Assembly (NCBI RefSeq): GCF_004323595.1
Contig: NZ_AP019373.1
Span: 1,674,001-1,738,000, forward strand
Source: Sulfuricystis thermophila
GTDB taxonomy: Bacteria; Pseudomonadota; Gammaproteobacteria; Burkholderiales; Rhodocyclaceae
Direction: 5' to 3'
Length of the DNA: 64,000 bases
Shown here: positions 1 through 9,838 of the stretch, piece by piece
How positions within the stretch are numbered: the stretch's first letter is position 1
Layout of the letters: each line of letters opens with the position of its first letter
Translations under genes and position numbers: made by a program
The notes under the pieces: model-generated
Told to the model about the DNA's origin: nothing
Database searches by the model: none
Seen by the model: the letters and a program-made list of their open reading frames with translations, nothing else

Positions 1-2
1 TG

Positions 3-182
3 GCACTGGCGCTGACGCTCTGGTTCGGCATGGGCGAAGAAGCCAACTGGCTGACCGCGTCGAGCTGGATGCGTGTCACGCACCTGTCCCTATTGGTCGT
101 TGGCGCAGCCGCGACCTATTTCGGCACGTTGTGGCTGCTGGGGTTTCGCTTGCAGGATTTCCGCCGCCGCGCCGTGCCGTAG
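3..182 (+). CDS. murJ: MurJ/MviN lipid II flippase, C-terminal fragment
   Basis: The last 59 residues of a membrane protein run in from the left edge. They contain two hydrophobic stretches joined by a short polar segment and end in a basic tail (LGFRLQDFRRRA). This matches the last helices of MurJ, which flips lipid II across the cytoplasmic membrane for peptidoglycan synthesis. Only the end is visible, so the family call rests on the pattern of the final helices and the GFRLQDF tail. The gene converges on hppA; the 89-bp gap holds a terminator and a degenerate repeat copy. Confidence 0.6.
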   Translation, partial: ALALTLWFGMGEEANWLTASSWMRVTHLSLLVVGAAATYFGTLWLLGFRLQDFRRRAVP

Positions 183-208
183 TGCCGCTCCACCAGCGCC
201 GCGTTTGC
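182..208 (+). repeat. degenerate half-copy of the dispersed palindromic element
   Basis: GTGCCGCTCCACCAGCGCCG followed by CGTTT begins at the last base of the murJ stop codon. It differs at a few positions from the core seen elsewhere in the window (GTGCCGTCCCGCCAGCGCCG followed by ACTTT). It lies in the murJ-hppA convergent gap. A chance resemblance is possible for this copy. Confidence 0.4.
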
Positions 209-212
209 GTCA

Positions 213-247
213 AAAGAAACGGGCAGTCCCGTCGCCGGAACTGCCCG
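213..247 (-). terminator. rho-independent terminator of the hppA transcript
   Basis: On the minus strand CGGGCAGT (247-240) pairs with ACTGCCCG (227-220), and the stem is followed by TTTCTTTT (219-212). It lies about 25 bp past the hppA stop codon, the expected place for the end of the minus-strand block. Confidence 0.75.
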
Positions 248-271
248 CTCGTCACTGACCTGGAATATCGA

Positions 272-2377
272 TCAGGCGATCAGCGGCACGATCAAGAGTG
301 CCACGATGTTGATGATCTTGATCAGGGGGTTCACCGCCGGGCCGGCCGTATCCTTGTAGGGGTCGCCCACGGTATCGCCGGTCACCGCCGCCTTGTGCGC
401 ATCCGACCCCTTGCCACCATAGTTGCCCTCTTCGATGTACTTCTTGGCGTTGTCCCAGGCACCGCCGCCGGTGGTCATCGAAATCGCGACGAACAGGCCC
501 GTGACGATCGTGCCGAGCAGCACGCCGCCGAGCGCGCGCACGCCGGCACTGACGCCGCCGATCGCCGGCATCAGGAAGTTCATGCCGATCGCCACCGCCA
601 GCGGTACGACCACCGGCAACAGCGAGGGGATCATCATTTCCTTGATCGCCGCCTTGGTCAGCATGTCGACGCAGGTGCCGTATTCCGGCTTGGCCTTGCC
701 TTCCATGATGCCCTTGATTTCGCGGAACTGGCGCCGCACCTCGACGACCACGGAGCCCGCCGCACGACCGACCGCTTCCATGCCCATCGCAGCGAAGAGG
801 TAAGGCACCATGCCGCCGACGAACAGGCCGATGATGACCGCCGGATCGGAGAGGTCGAAGAGGAACTTCACGCCCGGCTTGAAGGCTTCCAGCGCGTGGG
901 TGAAGTCGGCGAACAGCACCAGCGCGGCCAGCCCCGCGGAGCCGATCGCATAGCCCTTGGTCACCGCCTTGGTGGTGTTGCCGACCGCATCGAGCGGGTC
1001 GGTGACGCCACGCACGGAATCCGGCAGTTCGGCCATTTCGGCGATGCCGCCGGCGTTGTCGGTGATCGGGCCGTAGGCGTCGAGGGCGACGATGATGCCG
1101 GCCATCGACAGCATCGAGGTCGCCGCGATGGCGATGCCATACAGACCGCCGAGCGTATAGGCCGCCCAGATCGAGCCGCACACGGCGAGCACTGGCCAGG
1201 CGGTGGCCTTCATCGACACGCCGATGCCGGCGATGACGTTGGTGCCATGGCCCGTGGTCGAAGCTTGCGCGATGTGGCGCACCGGTGCGTATTCGGTCGC
1301 GGTGTAGTACTCGGTGATGTAGACCATCAGGCCGGTCAGCACCAGACCGATCACCGCTGCGCCGTACAAACGCATCTGCGAACCGCCGGAAATGCCCAGC
1401 ACCTGGTCGAGCAGATGGTCATCGACGATCCAGCCGGTCAGCGGATAGAAGGCCACCAAGGCCAACAGACCGGCGACGATCAGGCCCTTGTAGAGCGCAC
1501 TCATGATCTTCTGCCCTGGCGAAGCCTTGACGAAGAAGGCGCCGAGGATCGAAGCGATGATCGCGAAACCGCCGAGCACCAGCGGATAAAGCACCGCGGA
1601 ATTCGCCATCGCCTCACCGCCCGCCTTGAACAGCAGGGCGCCGAGCAGCATCGTCGCGACGGTCGTCACCGCATAGGTCTCGAACAGGTCGGCCGCCATG
1701 CCGGCGCAGTCGCCGACGTTGTCACCGACGTTGTCGGCGATCACCGCCGGGTTACGCGGGTCATCCTCAGGGATACCGGCTTCGACCTTACCGACCAGGT
1801 CGGCGCCGACGTCGGCACCCTTGGTGAAGATGCCACCGCCGAGACGGGCGAAGATCGAGATCAGCGAGGAACCGAAGCCGAGGCCCACCAGCGGATGCAG
1901 GATGTGGTCGAGACTCTGGTCACCCTGGGTGGCTTTGAGATAGGCATAGAAACCGGCCACACCCAACAGGCCCAGGCCGACCACCAACATGCCGGTGATC
2001 GCACCGCCGCGGAAGGCGACGTTGAGCGCCTCGTTCAAGCCCTTGCTGGCTGCTTCGGCCGTGCGCACATTGGCGCGCACCGAGACGTTCATGCCGATGA
2101 AACCGGCCGCGCCGGATAGCACCGCGCCGAGCACGAAGCCGACGGCCGTGGCGATGCCGAGCGAGAAGGCGATCACCACGGCGAGCACCACACCCACCAT
2201 CGCGATCGTCGTGTATTGGCGCTTGAGATAGGCTTGCGCTCCCTCTTGCACCGCCGCGGAGATCGCTCGCATCCGATCGTTGCCGGTCGGTTGGGCGAGA
2301 ATCCATTGCGCCGAAATCCAGCCATACACAATCGCACCGATTGCGCAGGCCAGGGCAAATATCAGACCTGAAGACAT
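272..2377 (-). CDS. hppA: membrane-bound proton-pumping pyrophosphatase (K+-independent type)
   Basis: HppA hydrolyses cytoplasmic PPi and pumps protons across the membrane. The 701 residues form about 15-16 hydrophobic helices. The substrate/Mg site is intact: [13 protein letters not shown] at about 189-201 and [12 protein letters not shown] at about 215-226. Lys468 in [10 protein letters not shown], with Thr three residues later, is the signature of K+-independent H+-PPases; K+-dependent pumps have Ala and Gly there. The ATG has AGGGGGGTGT directly upstream. pfp, encoding a PPi-using phosphofructokinase, lies 95 bp upstream on the same strand, which suggests PPi is used as an energy currency. 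Confidence 0.95.
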   Translation of the reverse strand: MSSGLIFALACAIGAIVYGWISAQWILAQPTGNDRMRAISAAVQEGAQAYLKRQYTTIAMVGVVLAVVIAFSLGIATAVGFVLGAVLSGAAGFIGMNVSVRANVRTAEAASKGLNEALNVAFRGGAITGMLVVGLGLLGVAGFYAYLKATQGDQSLDHILHPLVGLGFGSSLISIFARLGGGIFTKGADVGADLVGKVEAGIPEDDPRNPAVIADNVGDNVGDCAGMAADLFETYAVTTVATMLLGALLFKAGGEAMANSAVLYPLVLGGFAIIASILGAFFVKASPGQKIMSALYKGLIVAGLLALVAFYPLTGWIVDDHLLDQVLGISGGSQMRLYGAAVIGLVLTGLMVYITEYYTATEYAPVRHIAQASTTGHGTNVIAGIGVSMKATAWPVLAVCGSIWAAYTLGGLYGIAIAATSMLSMAGIIVALDAYGPITDNAGGIAEMAELPDSVRGVTDPLDAVGNTTKAVTKGYAIGSAGLAALVLFADFTHALEAFKPGVKFLFDLSDPAVIIGLFVGGMVPYLFAAMGMEAVGRAAGSVVVEVRRQFREIKGIMEGKAKPEYGTCVDMLTKAAIKEMMIPSLLPVVVPLAVAIGMNFLMPAIGGVSAGVRALGGVLLGTIVTGLFVAISMTTGGGAWDNAKKYIEEGNYGGKGSDAHKAAVTGDTVGDPYKDTAGPAVNPLIKIINIVALLIVPLIA

Positions 2378-2416
2378 ACACCCCCCTTGTTGTCAAAACA
2401 CCAGACTGCGATCACG

Positions 2417-2452
2417 AAAGCCGCAGCGCCCAAAAGCTGCATCCGCGGCTTT
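2417..2452 (-). terminator. possible hairpin terminator after pfp
   Basis: AAAGCCGC/GCGGCTTT arms enclose an inner GCAGC/GCTGC pairing in the pfp-hppA gap. The 3' arm ends in only three T residues, so this may be an attenuator or a processing hairpin rather than a full terminator. Confidence 0.35.
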
Positions 2453-2472
2453 CACCGATTCACGCTACACCC

Positions 2473-3741
2473 TCACAGCTTGAACTCCGGTAACTTCTTC
2501 GCCACGGCGACATTCTTCAATGTCACGTACTTGGGCAGACCATCCGGCCCATAAGGCGGGTAGTCCTCTCCCTTCATCAGCGGCGCCAGATACTCGCGGC
2601 ACTTGTCGGTGATGCCAAACCCATCGCTGGTGATGAAGTTCTTCGGCATCATCTTCTCGACGTTGGCCACCTTGGACAGCGGCGCCATGCCGACCTTCCA
2701 GCGGTAGGGCTTGCTCGAGACGCGCTCGACGGTCGGCATCACCGAGTTGTGGCCCTTGAGCGCAAACTCGACGGCCGCCTTGCCCATCGCATAGGCCTGA
2801 TCGACGTCGGCCTTCGAGGCGATGTGCCGCGCGGCACGCTGCAGATAATCGGCCACGCCCCAGTGGAACTTGTAGCCCAGGTTTTCCTTGATCATGTTGG
2901 CGACGACCGGCGCCGCGCCGCCGAGCTGTGCATGGCCGAAGGCATCGCGCGTGCCCTGCTCGGCGAGGAACTTGCCGTCGGGCCAGTGGCAGCCTTCCGA
3001 CACGACCACCGTGCAGTAGCCGAACTTCTTGACCAGGCTGTCGACCTTGGCGAGGAACTTCTTCTGGTCGAACAGCACCTCGGGGAACAATACGACGATC
3101 GGCAGCTCCTGATCCTTGCTCGAAGCCATCGCCCCCGCGGCGGCGATCCAGCCGGCATGCCGCCCCATCACTTCGAGCACGAAGACCTTGGTCGAGGTCG
3201 CGCACATCGAACGCACGTCATAGGTCGCTTCGAGCGTCGAGACGGCGATGTACTTGGCGACCGAGCCGAAGCCGGGGCAGTTGTCGGTGATCGGCAGGTC
3301 GTTGTCGACCGTCTTCGGCACATGGATGGCCTGCACCGGATAACCCATTTTCTCGGACAACTGCGAGACCTTGTAGCAGGTGTCGGCGGAATCGCCGCCG
3401 CCGTTGTAGAAGAAGTAGCCGATGTTGTGCGCCTTGAAGACCTCGATCAGACGCTCGTATTCACGCTGGTTGGCCTCCAGGCTCTTCAGCTTGTAACGGC
3501 AGGAGCCGAAGGCGCCGGAGGGCGTATAGCGCAGCGCGGCGATCGCCGCGGCGGATTCCTTGCTGGTGTCGATCAGGTCCTCGGTCAGGGCGCCGATGAT
3601 GCCATTGCGGCCGGCATAGACCTTGCCGATCTTGTCCTTGTGCTTGCGGGCGGTCTCGATCACGCCGCAGGCCGAGGCGTTGATCACCGCCGTCACGCCG
3701 CCGGACTGTGCATAGAACGCATTCATTTTCTTCGCTGCCAT
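2473..3741 (-). CDS. pfp: pyrophosphate-dependent 6-phosphofructokinase
   Basis: Pfp reversibly phosphorylates fructose-6-phosphate using PPi. In the 422-residue product, NGGGDSADT (about 113-121) forms the phosphate-donor loop. PKTVDND (142-148) carries the Lys that marks PPi-dependent enzymes, where ATP-dependent ones have PGTIDND. The ATG at 3741 is preferred because AGGGAGGTCG lies a suitable distance upstream; an in-frame GTG at 3765 would add eight residues overlapping the adk stop. It sits between adk and hppA. In some methylotrophs a related PPi-PFK is co-transcribed with an H+-PPase and also acts on sedoheptulose phosphates; the same link here is inference. Confidence 0.93.
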   Translation of the reverse strand: MAAKKMNAFYAQSGGVTAVINASACGVIETARKHKDKIGKVYAGRNGIIGALTEDLIDTSKESAAAIAALRYTPSGAFGSCRYKLKSLEANQREYERLIEVFKAHNIGYFFYNGGGDSADTCYKVSQLSEKMGYPVQAIHVPKTVDNDLPITDNCPGFGSVAKYIAVSTLEATYDVRSMCATSTKVFVLEVMGRHAGWIAAAGAMASSKDQELPIVVLFPEVLFDQKKFLAKVDSLVKKFGYCTVVVSEGCHWPDGKFLAEQGTRDAFGHAQLGGAAPVVANMIKENLGYKFHWGVADYLQRAARHIASKADVDQAYAMGKAAVEFALKGHNSVMPTVERVSSKPYRWKVGMAPLSKVANVEKMMPKNFITSDGFGITDKCREYLAPLMKGEDYPPYGPDGLPKYVTLKNVAVAKKLPEFKL

Positions 3742-3757
3742 GGTTGCTCGACCTCCC

Positions 3758-4456
<699 letters not shown>

Positions 4457-4524
4457 CTACGAATGTTCGCACCAACCGTAACGGGCTTGGCTAGATTTTA
4501 TCTATCCCAAGATAGCCGCCATGA

Positions 4525-5289
4525 TTAGTGCAGCGCAACAAACAGTTTGCGCACCCGCTCCAGATCCTCGGCCGTATCGACGCCTGGCGCGGGAGGATGC
4601 GCGCAATCGATGACATGGATGTGAAAGCCGTGCCACAGGGCACGCAGTTGTTCGAGCGCCTCCCATTGTTCGATCGGCGCCGGTGCCAGCTCGCCAAAGC
4701 GGCGCAGGAAGCCTACCCGATAGGCATACAGGCCGACATGGCGTCGCACTTCCAGCTCCGCGGGCAGTACCGTGGGGTGCGCCGCCAGACCGTCGCGATG
4801 CCAGGGAATCGGCGCCCGAGAAAAATACAGCGCGCGGCCGCTGGCGGCGGTAACCACCTTGACGACATGCGGACTCATGAACTCGGCCAGATCGTGGATG
4901 CGGTGCGCCGCCGTGGCGATGCTCGCCTCACGGTCGGTCGTCAGCGCGCCAGCCACGGCATTGATGAGCGCCGGATCGATCAGCGGTTCGTCGCCCTGCA
5001 CGTTGACGACGATCGCCTCATCCGGCCAGCCAAACAAGCGCGCCACTTCGGCGACGCGATCGGTGCCACTGGCATGGTCGGCGCGCGTCATGATGGCAAG
5101 ATGGCCATGGGCCGTGACCGCGGCGATGATGCGTTCGTCATCAGTGGCGATGACCACCTCCTGGGCGCCGCTGCGCTGCGCGGCTTCGGCGACACGCACC
5201 ACCATCGGCTTGCCGGCGAGATCGAGCAGCGGTTTGCCGGGCAGCCGCGTCGAGGCATGACGCGCCGGGATGACGACGCGAAACGCCAC
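4525..5289 (-). CDS. kdsB: 3-deoxy-manno-octulosonate cytidylyltransferase
   Basis: KdsB activates KDO as CMP-KDO for lipopolysaccharide core synthesis. The N-terminus [19 protein letters not shown] is the nucleotide-sugar transferase motif. NVQGDEPLI (about 95-103) and the C-terminal [11 protein letters not shown] also fit. The likely start is GTG 5289, giving 254 residues close to the family length; no ATG is available at that position. It starts 5 bp after the Trm112-like gene, and lpxK lies next, so the block is partly devoted to LPS. Confidence 0.95.
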   Translation of the reverse strand: MAFRVVIPARHASTRLPGKPLLDLAGKPMVVRVAEAAQRSGAQEVVIATDDERIIAAVTAHGHLAIMTRADHASGTDRVAEVARLFGWPDEAIVVNVQGDEPLIDPALINAVAGALTTDREASIATAAHRIHDLAEFMSPHVVKVVTAASGRALYFSRAPIPWHRDGLAAHPTVLPAELEVRRHVGLYAYRVGFLRRFGELAPAPIEQWEALEQLRALWHGFHIHVIDCAHPPAPGVDTAEDLERVRKLFVALH

Positions 5290-5294
5290 TGCGG

Positions 5295-5471
5295 TTACTC
5301 TTCTTCCGGCGCGAGTTGCCGCGCCTCGTCTTCGAGCATGATCGGGATGTCGTCGCGGATCGGGTAGGTGAGGCGGCAGGCCTTGCAGACCAGTTCGCCA
5401 GCCGCCTTGCGGTAGTCGAGCGGGCCCTTGCACAGCGGGCAGACGAGGATTTCAAGCAGACGCGGGTCCAT
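5295..5471 (-). CDS. Trm112-family small zinc-binding protein (YcaR-like)
   Basis: This 58-residue protein opens with [18 protein letters not shown] and has a second pair, CKAC, giving four cysteines spaced as in Trm112/YcaR zinc ribbons. ATG 5471 follows GGAGAAAACCG; an upstream in-frame ATG at 5498 would overlap lpxK further. It sits between lpxK and kdsB, its usual place in Proteobacteria. Trm112 in archaea and eukaryotes activates methyltransferases; the bacterial role is not settled. Confidence 0.88.
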   Translation of the reverse strand: MDPRLLEILVCPLCKGPLDYRKAAGELVCKACRLTYPIRDDIPIMLEDEARQLAPEEE

Positions 5472-6444
5472 CGGTTTTCTCCAGAATGGCCAGAACATGG
5501 CGGGCGAGATCGGGCTCGACGTGCGCCTCGACCGGCAGCACCCAAACCGGCAGCCGCGCGAGGCCGGCGCATTTTAACGCGTCCTTTTCGGTCATCAGGA
5601 TTGCATCGCCAACGAAGGTCAGATCGGCAGCGCGATAGCGATGATGATCGGGAAACGAATGCGCCTCGAAGACGAGGCCCAGCCGGGTGAGATGATCGAA
5701 GAAGCGCTGCGGCTCACCGATGCCGGCCACGGCATGCAGTTTCAGACCGGCCAGGTCGCGCGCCGCACAGTGGATTTTCGGATCGTCGAGACGGTAAAAC
5801 CGCTCGCCGATGAGGCGCATCGTGAAGCTGGGCACGCCCGGCACGGCGGGCATGACGGCATCGTGCAGCACCAGCGCCGCGACCTCGCGCAGACGGGCCG
5901 GCGGCTCGCGCAGCGGACCGGCCGGCAGCGGCCAGCCGTTCATCAGCCCGCGCCGGTCGATCACCGCGATCTCGACGTCGCGCTGCAGTCGGTAATGCTG
6001 CAGGCCGTCGTCGCACAGCAGCAGATCGCATTCGGGGTGGGCGGCCAGGAGGGCGCGCCCGGCGGCGAGGCGGTCCGCGCCGACCACGACCGGGCAGCCG
6101 GAGCGGCGCGCCAGCAGCAGCGGCTCGTCGCCGACCTCCTGTGCCGTGTCGCCAGCGCCGACTTGGCGTATGTCATCGGTGACGCGGCGGTAGCCGCGGC
6201 TGACGATGCCCGGATGACGCCCCGCGGTGCGCAGCCGTTCTGCCAGCCAGAGCGTCAGCGGGGTCTTGCCGGCGCCGCCGGCGACGATGTTGCCGACGAC
6301 CACCACCGGCACCGGCAAGCGTGCCGATTTCAGCCAGCCTCGCCGGTATGCCTGGCGGCGCAGTCCGGCCAGGGCGAAGAACAACAGTCCGCAGGGCAAC
6401 AACGACCAGGCAAGGAGTCCCCGGCGTCGCCAGACCCGCATCAT
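5452..6444 (-). CDS. lpxK: tetraacyldisaccharide 4'-kinase
   Basis: LpxK phosphorylates the lipid A disaccharide precursor at the inner membrane. The 330 residues begin with a basic/hydrophobic membrane anchor, then [20 protein letters not shown] (about 45-64) with the Walker-A-type GGAGKTP, and [15 protein letters not shown], the family DDGLQ motif. ATG 6444 (or 6441) is used; it overlaps the exbD stop region without overlapping its coding sequence. The 3' end overlaps the Trm112-like start by about 20 bp, so the genes are probably translated together. Confidence 0.95.
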   Translation of the reverse strand: MMRVWRRRGLLAWSLLPCGLLFFALAGLRRQAYRRGWLKSARLPVPVVVVGNIVAGGAGKTPLTLWLAERLRTAGRHPGIVSRGYRRVTDDIRQVGAGDTAQEVGDEPLLLARRSGCPVVVGADRLAAGRALLAAHPECDLLLCDDGLQHYRLQRDVEIAVIDRRGLMNGWPLPAGPLREPPARLREVAALVLHDAVMPAVPGVPSFTMRLIGERFYRLDDPKIHCAARDLAGLKLHAVAGIGEPQRFFDHLTRLGLVFEAHSFPDHHRYRAADLTFVGDAILMTEKDALKCAGLARLPVWVLPVEAHVEPDLARHVLAILEKTDGPASA

Positions 6445-6448
6445 CCCA

Positions 6449-6865
6449 TCACGGTTGTTTTTGCTGGGTGGCAAAGGAGATCTGGCTCAAACCGGCAGTG
6501 CGCGCGGCCTGCATCACATCGATGACATTCTGATGGGCGGTCTTGGCGTCCGCGTTGATGACGACGATCGGCGCGGCCGTTCCAGCCGCGGCACGCTGCA
6601 GTGCCTGCGCGAGCGCCTCGATACCGCCGGCCACCGGTTGCTTGTCGATCAGCACGGTGCCGGCAGCCGTCACCACCACGTCGATCTCGTTCGGCTTGTC
6701 GGCTTGCGCCTGGGCATCCGCCGTCGGCAGATTGATCTCCAGACCGGCGAACTTCGAGTAGGTCGTGGTTATCATCAGGAAGATGAGGATCACCAGCAGC
6801 ACGTCGATCATCGGAATCAGATTGATCTCCGGCTCTTCGCGTGTGCGGCCGCGTTGGAAGTTCAT
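6449..6865 (-). CDS. exbD: ExbD/TolR-type biopolymer transport protein
   Basis: This 138-residue protein has one N-terminal transmembrane helix carrying the essential aspartate (INLIPMIDVLLVILIFLM; Asp about 21) and a periplasmic domain ending in a Q/K tail. ExbD pairs with ExbB to convert proton-motive force into work on TonB-type partners. Its ATG directly follows the exbB stop. No tonB gene is visible. Placement upstream of lpxK is common in Betaproteobacteria. Confidence 0.93.
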   Translation of the reverse strand: MNFQRGRTREEPEINLIPMIDVLLVILIFLMITTTYSKFAGLEINLPTADAQAQADKPNEIDVVVTAAGTVLIDKQPVAGGIEALAQALQRAAAGTAAPIVVINADAKTAHQNVIDVMQAARTAGLSQISFATQQKQP

Positions 6866-7471
6866 TCAGCGCCTCTCGCCATGGAGCTGTTCGACCAGCT
6901 TCAGCGCCTGCTGCTCCATCTCGATCACACAGCTATCGACGAAGGCGCGGAAATGCCGGTAGAAGATCATCGCCGGAATCGCGATCATCAGACCGAAGCC
7001 CGTGTTGTAGAGCGCCACCGAAATGCCATGCGCCAGCTGCTGCGGATTGTTGCCGGCGCCGGTGGCCGAACCGAAGATCTCGATCATGCCGACCACCGTA
7101 CCGAACAGGCCCAACAGCGGGCTGATCGAGGCGATCGTGCCCAAGCTGGTGAGGAAGCGTTCCAGCTCATGGGCGACACCGCGGCCGGCTTCTTCGATGG
7201 CTTCCTTCATCACTTCGCGCGAGGCTTTGTCGTTGCGCAATCCGGCCGCAAAAACCCTGCCGAGCGGGGAATGCGCCTCGAGCCGCGCCAGCAGGTCGTC
7301 GGTGACGCCGCTCTTGCGGTATTCGGCGATCGTGCTCTGCAACAGGCCGGGCGGCACGATCCGCCCGCGCCGCAACGTGGCGGCACGTTCGATGATCAGC
7401 GCGACGGCGATCACGGAAGCCGCCAGGAGAAACCAGATCGGCCAGCCGGCCGCCTGAATGATCGAAAACAC
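6866..7471 (-). CDS. exbB: ExbB/TolQ/MotA-type proton channel protein
   Basis: The 201-residue protein has three hydrophobic helices. The conserved core LGTIASISPLLGLFGTVVGM lies around 108-128 and ALYNTGFGLMIAIPAM around 155-170, both typical of ExbB. It forms the stator pore with ExbD. It is the first gene of the minus-strand block and is transcribed divergently from the J-domain gene at 7549, so a promoter probably lies in the 77-bp gap. Confidence 0.93.
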   Translation of the reverse strand: MFSIIQAAGWPIWFLLAASVIAVALIIERAATLRRGRIVPPGLLQSTIAEYRKSGVTDDLLARLEAHSPLGRVFAAGLRNDKASREVMKEAIEEAGRGVAHELERFLTSLGTIASISPLLGLFGTVVGMIEIFGSATGAGNNPQQLAHGISVALYNTGFGLMIAIPAMIFYRHFRAFVDSCVIEMEQQALKLVEQLHGERR

Positions 7472-7548
7472 GCTTTATCCTCCGCAAACATTGACGACAG
7501 ACTGCGCACTTTACTACGAACCGCCGGCAGTCCCGACTAGAATGCCGC

Positions 7549-8967
7549 ATGAATCGCATGTCAGAAATCGCATCGACCCTCGCCGCCTGGCTGAAGCTGC
7601 TTGGACAAGCGGGTGCCGGTGTGCCAGCGCCGAGTTTCGCCAACGCGGCGGCACCCGAGCAGCAGGAAGTCCTCATCGGCGCGCTGGCGGCGCTGGCCGC
7701 CGAAGCGCTGGCCAATGATCGTACGCTGACGATCGTTACCGCCGACGACGGCCTGCTGCCGGAAATTTCGAATGCCCTCGATCTTTCGTTACGCCCGCTC
7801 TGTCTCGTACTGCCTGGGGCCGACCACGCCCGCCCGATCGCACTGCGCGCCACCCTCTCGCTGCTGAAGAGCCGACTCTCACGTGCTGCCGCCGACAGCC
7901 AGGGGCCCATCTGGACGGCACAGCGGGAACGCCTGCGCCATGCGGATGCGCTCTGGCGGAACAGTCTCGCCTGGGCAACGCGCAATCTGCGTGACGAGGC
8001 ACCGCCGGCCGGCATCTTCGCTCTGTTTCCGGTGCGCATCGGCCCTTGGCAGGTCATTCAGCAAACCGCCATGCCCACCGATTGGGCGGTACTGCTGCAG
8101 TGCGGACGATTGCCCGCCCAGCCGGCCAGCCCCTGGCCAGGCGCACGGCACACCCTGCGGCTGTCGTGGGGCGGCGAGAAAACGCAGGGCATCGCGCTGA
8201 CCGACGAGACCGCGCAGCTCGCGGCAGAAATCGAGCTGCTCGGCCAGGAGCTCGCCGAGCTGGAGCTCGAGCTGGCAACGGCACAAGGGGAGCTGGCGGC
8301 GTTCAGTGCCCGCTACCACGCGCTCGTCGCCGGCCGTATCGTCCACCTCGACCGGCTGCAGGCCGAACTTGCCGCAGCGCGCCTCGAACGCACGCCACAG
8401 GATGCAGCCCAGGCGCAGGCGACACAGGAGGCGCGAGCCCGCGCCGACCGATCACAGCGCGAATACGAAGCCGGCAGATGCCTCCCTGAAGAGGAACAGG
8501 CTCAGCCTTTCGCACCGGACATCGATCTCAAGAAGCGCTTTCGTCAGCTGGCGCAGAAAATCCATCCCGACCGCGCCCGCGACGAGGCGGATCGCGCCTG
8601 GCGCACACAGTTGATGAGTGAAGCCAACCGCGCTTACCGCGCCGGCGATGCCGCGGCATTGGAACGCGTGCTGGCCCGCTGGCTCGCGGGGAGCAATGCG
8701 GATGCGCAGAGTGTCGGCGGTGCCGTCCTACCAGCGCCGAGTTTTGCGCGCCGACAGGGACTCATCGCCCAGCGCGATGCGATCCGGCAACGTATCGCCG
8801 CCATCGGCGCCGAGCTCGACCAGCTCTACGGCTCGAAGCTCTACGAGCTCTTCGCCGCCGCGCGGCTCGCCGAACGCCAGGGGCGCGATCTGCTCGCCGA
8901 AATGGCGCAACGCCTCGATCGGCAGATCGCGCAGGCGGAAAGCGAGCTTGCCGCATTCACAGCGTGA
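7549..8967 (+). CDS. J-domain-like protein with long coiled coil
   Basis: The 472-residue protein has an N-terminal alpha/beta-like part of about 210 residues with no family I recognise, then a charged Glu/Ala/Leu-rich coiled coil (about 220-320). Next comes a J-domain-like segment, LKKRFRQLAQKIHPDRA, with HPD around 338-340, and a second coiled coil to the end. HPD is the DnaK-stimulating motif of DnaJ proteins, so a co-chaperone role is possible. Two copies of the palindromic repeat encode the VPAPSF and LPAPSF stretches (about 24-30 and 393-398). An alternative start is ATG 7558. Confidence 0.6.
   Translation: MNRMSEIASTLAAWLKLLGQAGAGVPAPSFANAAAPEQQEVLIGALAALAAEALANDRTLTIVTADDGLLPEISNALDLSLRPLCLVLPGADHARPIALRATLSLLKSRLSRAAADSQGPIWTAQRERLRHADALWRNSLAWATRNLRDEAPPAGIFALFPVRIGPWQVIQQTAMPTDWAVLLQCGRLPAQPASPWPGARHTLRLSWGGEKTQGIALTDETAQLAAEIELLGQELAELELELATAQGELAAFSARYHALVAGRIVHLDRLQAELAAARLERTPQDAAQAQATQEARARADRSQREYEAGRCLPEEEQAQPFAPDIDLKKRFRQLAQKIHPDRARDEADRAWRTQLMSEANRAYRAGDAAALERVLARWLAGSNADAQSVGGAVLPAPSFARRQGLIAQRDAIRQRIAAIGAELDQLYGSKLYELFAAARLAERQGRDLLAEMAQRLDRQIAQAESELAAFTA
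7612..7637 (+). repeat. half-copy of the dispersed palindromic element inside the J-domain gene
   Basis: GGTGCCGGTGTGCCAGCGCC followed by GAGTTT encodes GAGVPAPSF in the gene frame. The 3' half (GCCAGCGCCGAGTTT) matches the core; the 5' half is diverged. Confidence 0.5.
8719..8745 (+). repeat. half-copy of the dispersed palindromic element inside the J-domain gene
   Basis: GGTGCCGTCCTACCAGCGCC followed by GAGTTTT lies in frame between the J-domain-like segment and the last coiled coil. It encodes GAVLPAPSF, a different reading frame of the element from the one used in dsrN and queG. Confidence 0.7.
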
Positions 8968-9838
8968 TCTCCAAACCTTCGTAAGCCAGCATCACCTCGC
9001 AGCCGGCCACAGTCTGGCGGGTGAGCGCTTCGGCGAACACCCGTTCCAGCTCGTCATCGCTGCGGGTCGGTTCGTGATGGGTGCATAGCAGCCGTCGGGC
9101 GCCGGTGCGTCGGGCCAATTCCAGACCGGTATCGAAGGTGCCATGCCCCCAGCCGATTTTTTTCGGGTATTCGGCCGCCGTGTAAGCGCTATCGACGATC
9201 AGCAGATCGACCGGGCCGATCGCCGCTTCGAGCTCGGCCTGGCGCTGTTCGATCATCGCCTGGTATTCGGCCCAACCCGACTCTTCCGGCGCGTAGATGT
9301 TGCGCCAGGGCTCGTGATCGCCGGTGAAGAACAGCGACTTGCCGTTACATTCGATGCGATAGCCGAAATTGATCACCGGATGGTTCATGAGGATCGGCGT
9401 CACGGTCGCATCGCCGACCCGCACCGGCTTCCCCACGGTCAGCGTCAGGTATTCGACGTTCGCCTTGAGTTCGGCTTCGCGAATCGGGAAATAACTGTAT
9501 TGCAACTGCACGTTCATCACGTGCTCGACCCCTTGCTGCGTGATCAGATCGAAGGCGCCGTGAATGCGCACGATGTTGCCGGGAATGTGCAGCGGAACGA
9601 AGAACGGCAAACCCTGGATGTGGTCCCAATGGGTATGGGTGATGAAGATGTTGGCTTCCACCGGCAGTCGGGCGAGCAGGCTCTGCGCCAGCGGAAAGAT
9701 GCCGGTGCCGGCATCGAGGATGATCAGATGATCGGCGTCGCTCCTGACCTCGATGCAGGTGGTATTGCCGCCATAGCGTACCGTGCGCGGACCGGGCGAC
9801 GGGATCGACCCCCGCACACCCCACATCTTCACTTTCAT
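8957..9838 (-). CDS. metallo-beta-lactamase fold hydrolase
   Basis: The 293-residue protein begins MKVKMWGVRGSIPSPGP and carries the metal-binding motif THTHWDHIQGLPFF (about 90-103), then FFTGDHEPW and a late THHEP. This fits the phosphodiesterase-like branch of the metallo-beta-lactamase superfamily; the substrate is unknown. ATG 9838 overlaps the stop of the HDOD gene by 4 bp (ATGA) and has GGGGGAAGGGG just upstream, so the two are translationally coupled. It converges on the J-domain gene with an 11-bp overlap of the 3' ends. Confidence 0.85.
   Translation of the reverse strand: MKVKMWGVRGSIPSPGPRTVRYGGNTTCIEVRSDADHLIILDAGTGIFPLAQSLLARLPVEANIFITHTHWDHIQGLPFFVPLHIPGNIVRIHGAFDLITQQGVEHVMNVQLQYSYFPIREAELKANVEYLTLTVGKPVRVGDATVTPILMNHPVINFGYRIECNGKSLFFTGDHEPWRNIYAPEESGWAEYQAMIEQRQAELEAAIGPVDLLIVDSAYTAAEYPKKIGWGHGTFDTGLELARRTGARRLLCTHHEPTRSDDELERVFAEALTRQTVAGCEVMLAYEGLEITL

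Noticed and set aside
131-2119. Long plus-strand ORF of 662 codons opposite hppA, and many similar antisense ORFs (for example opposite dsrA, dsrL, ileS, pfp)
   Set aside because: They are mirror frames of clear genes in GC-rich DNA, rich in Arg/His/Asp without any domain, and have no ribosome sites.
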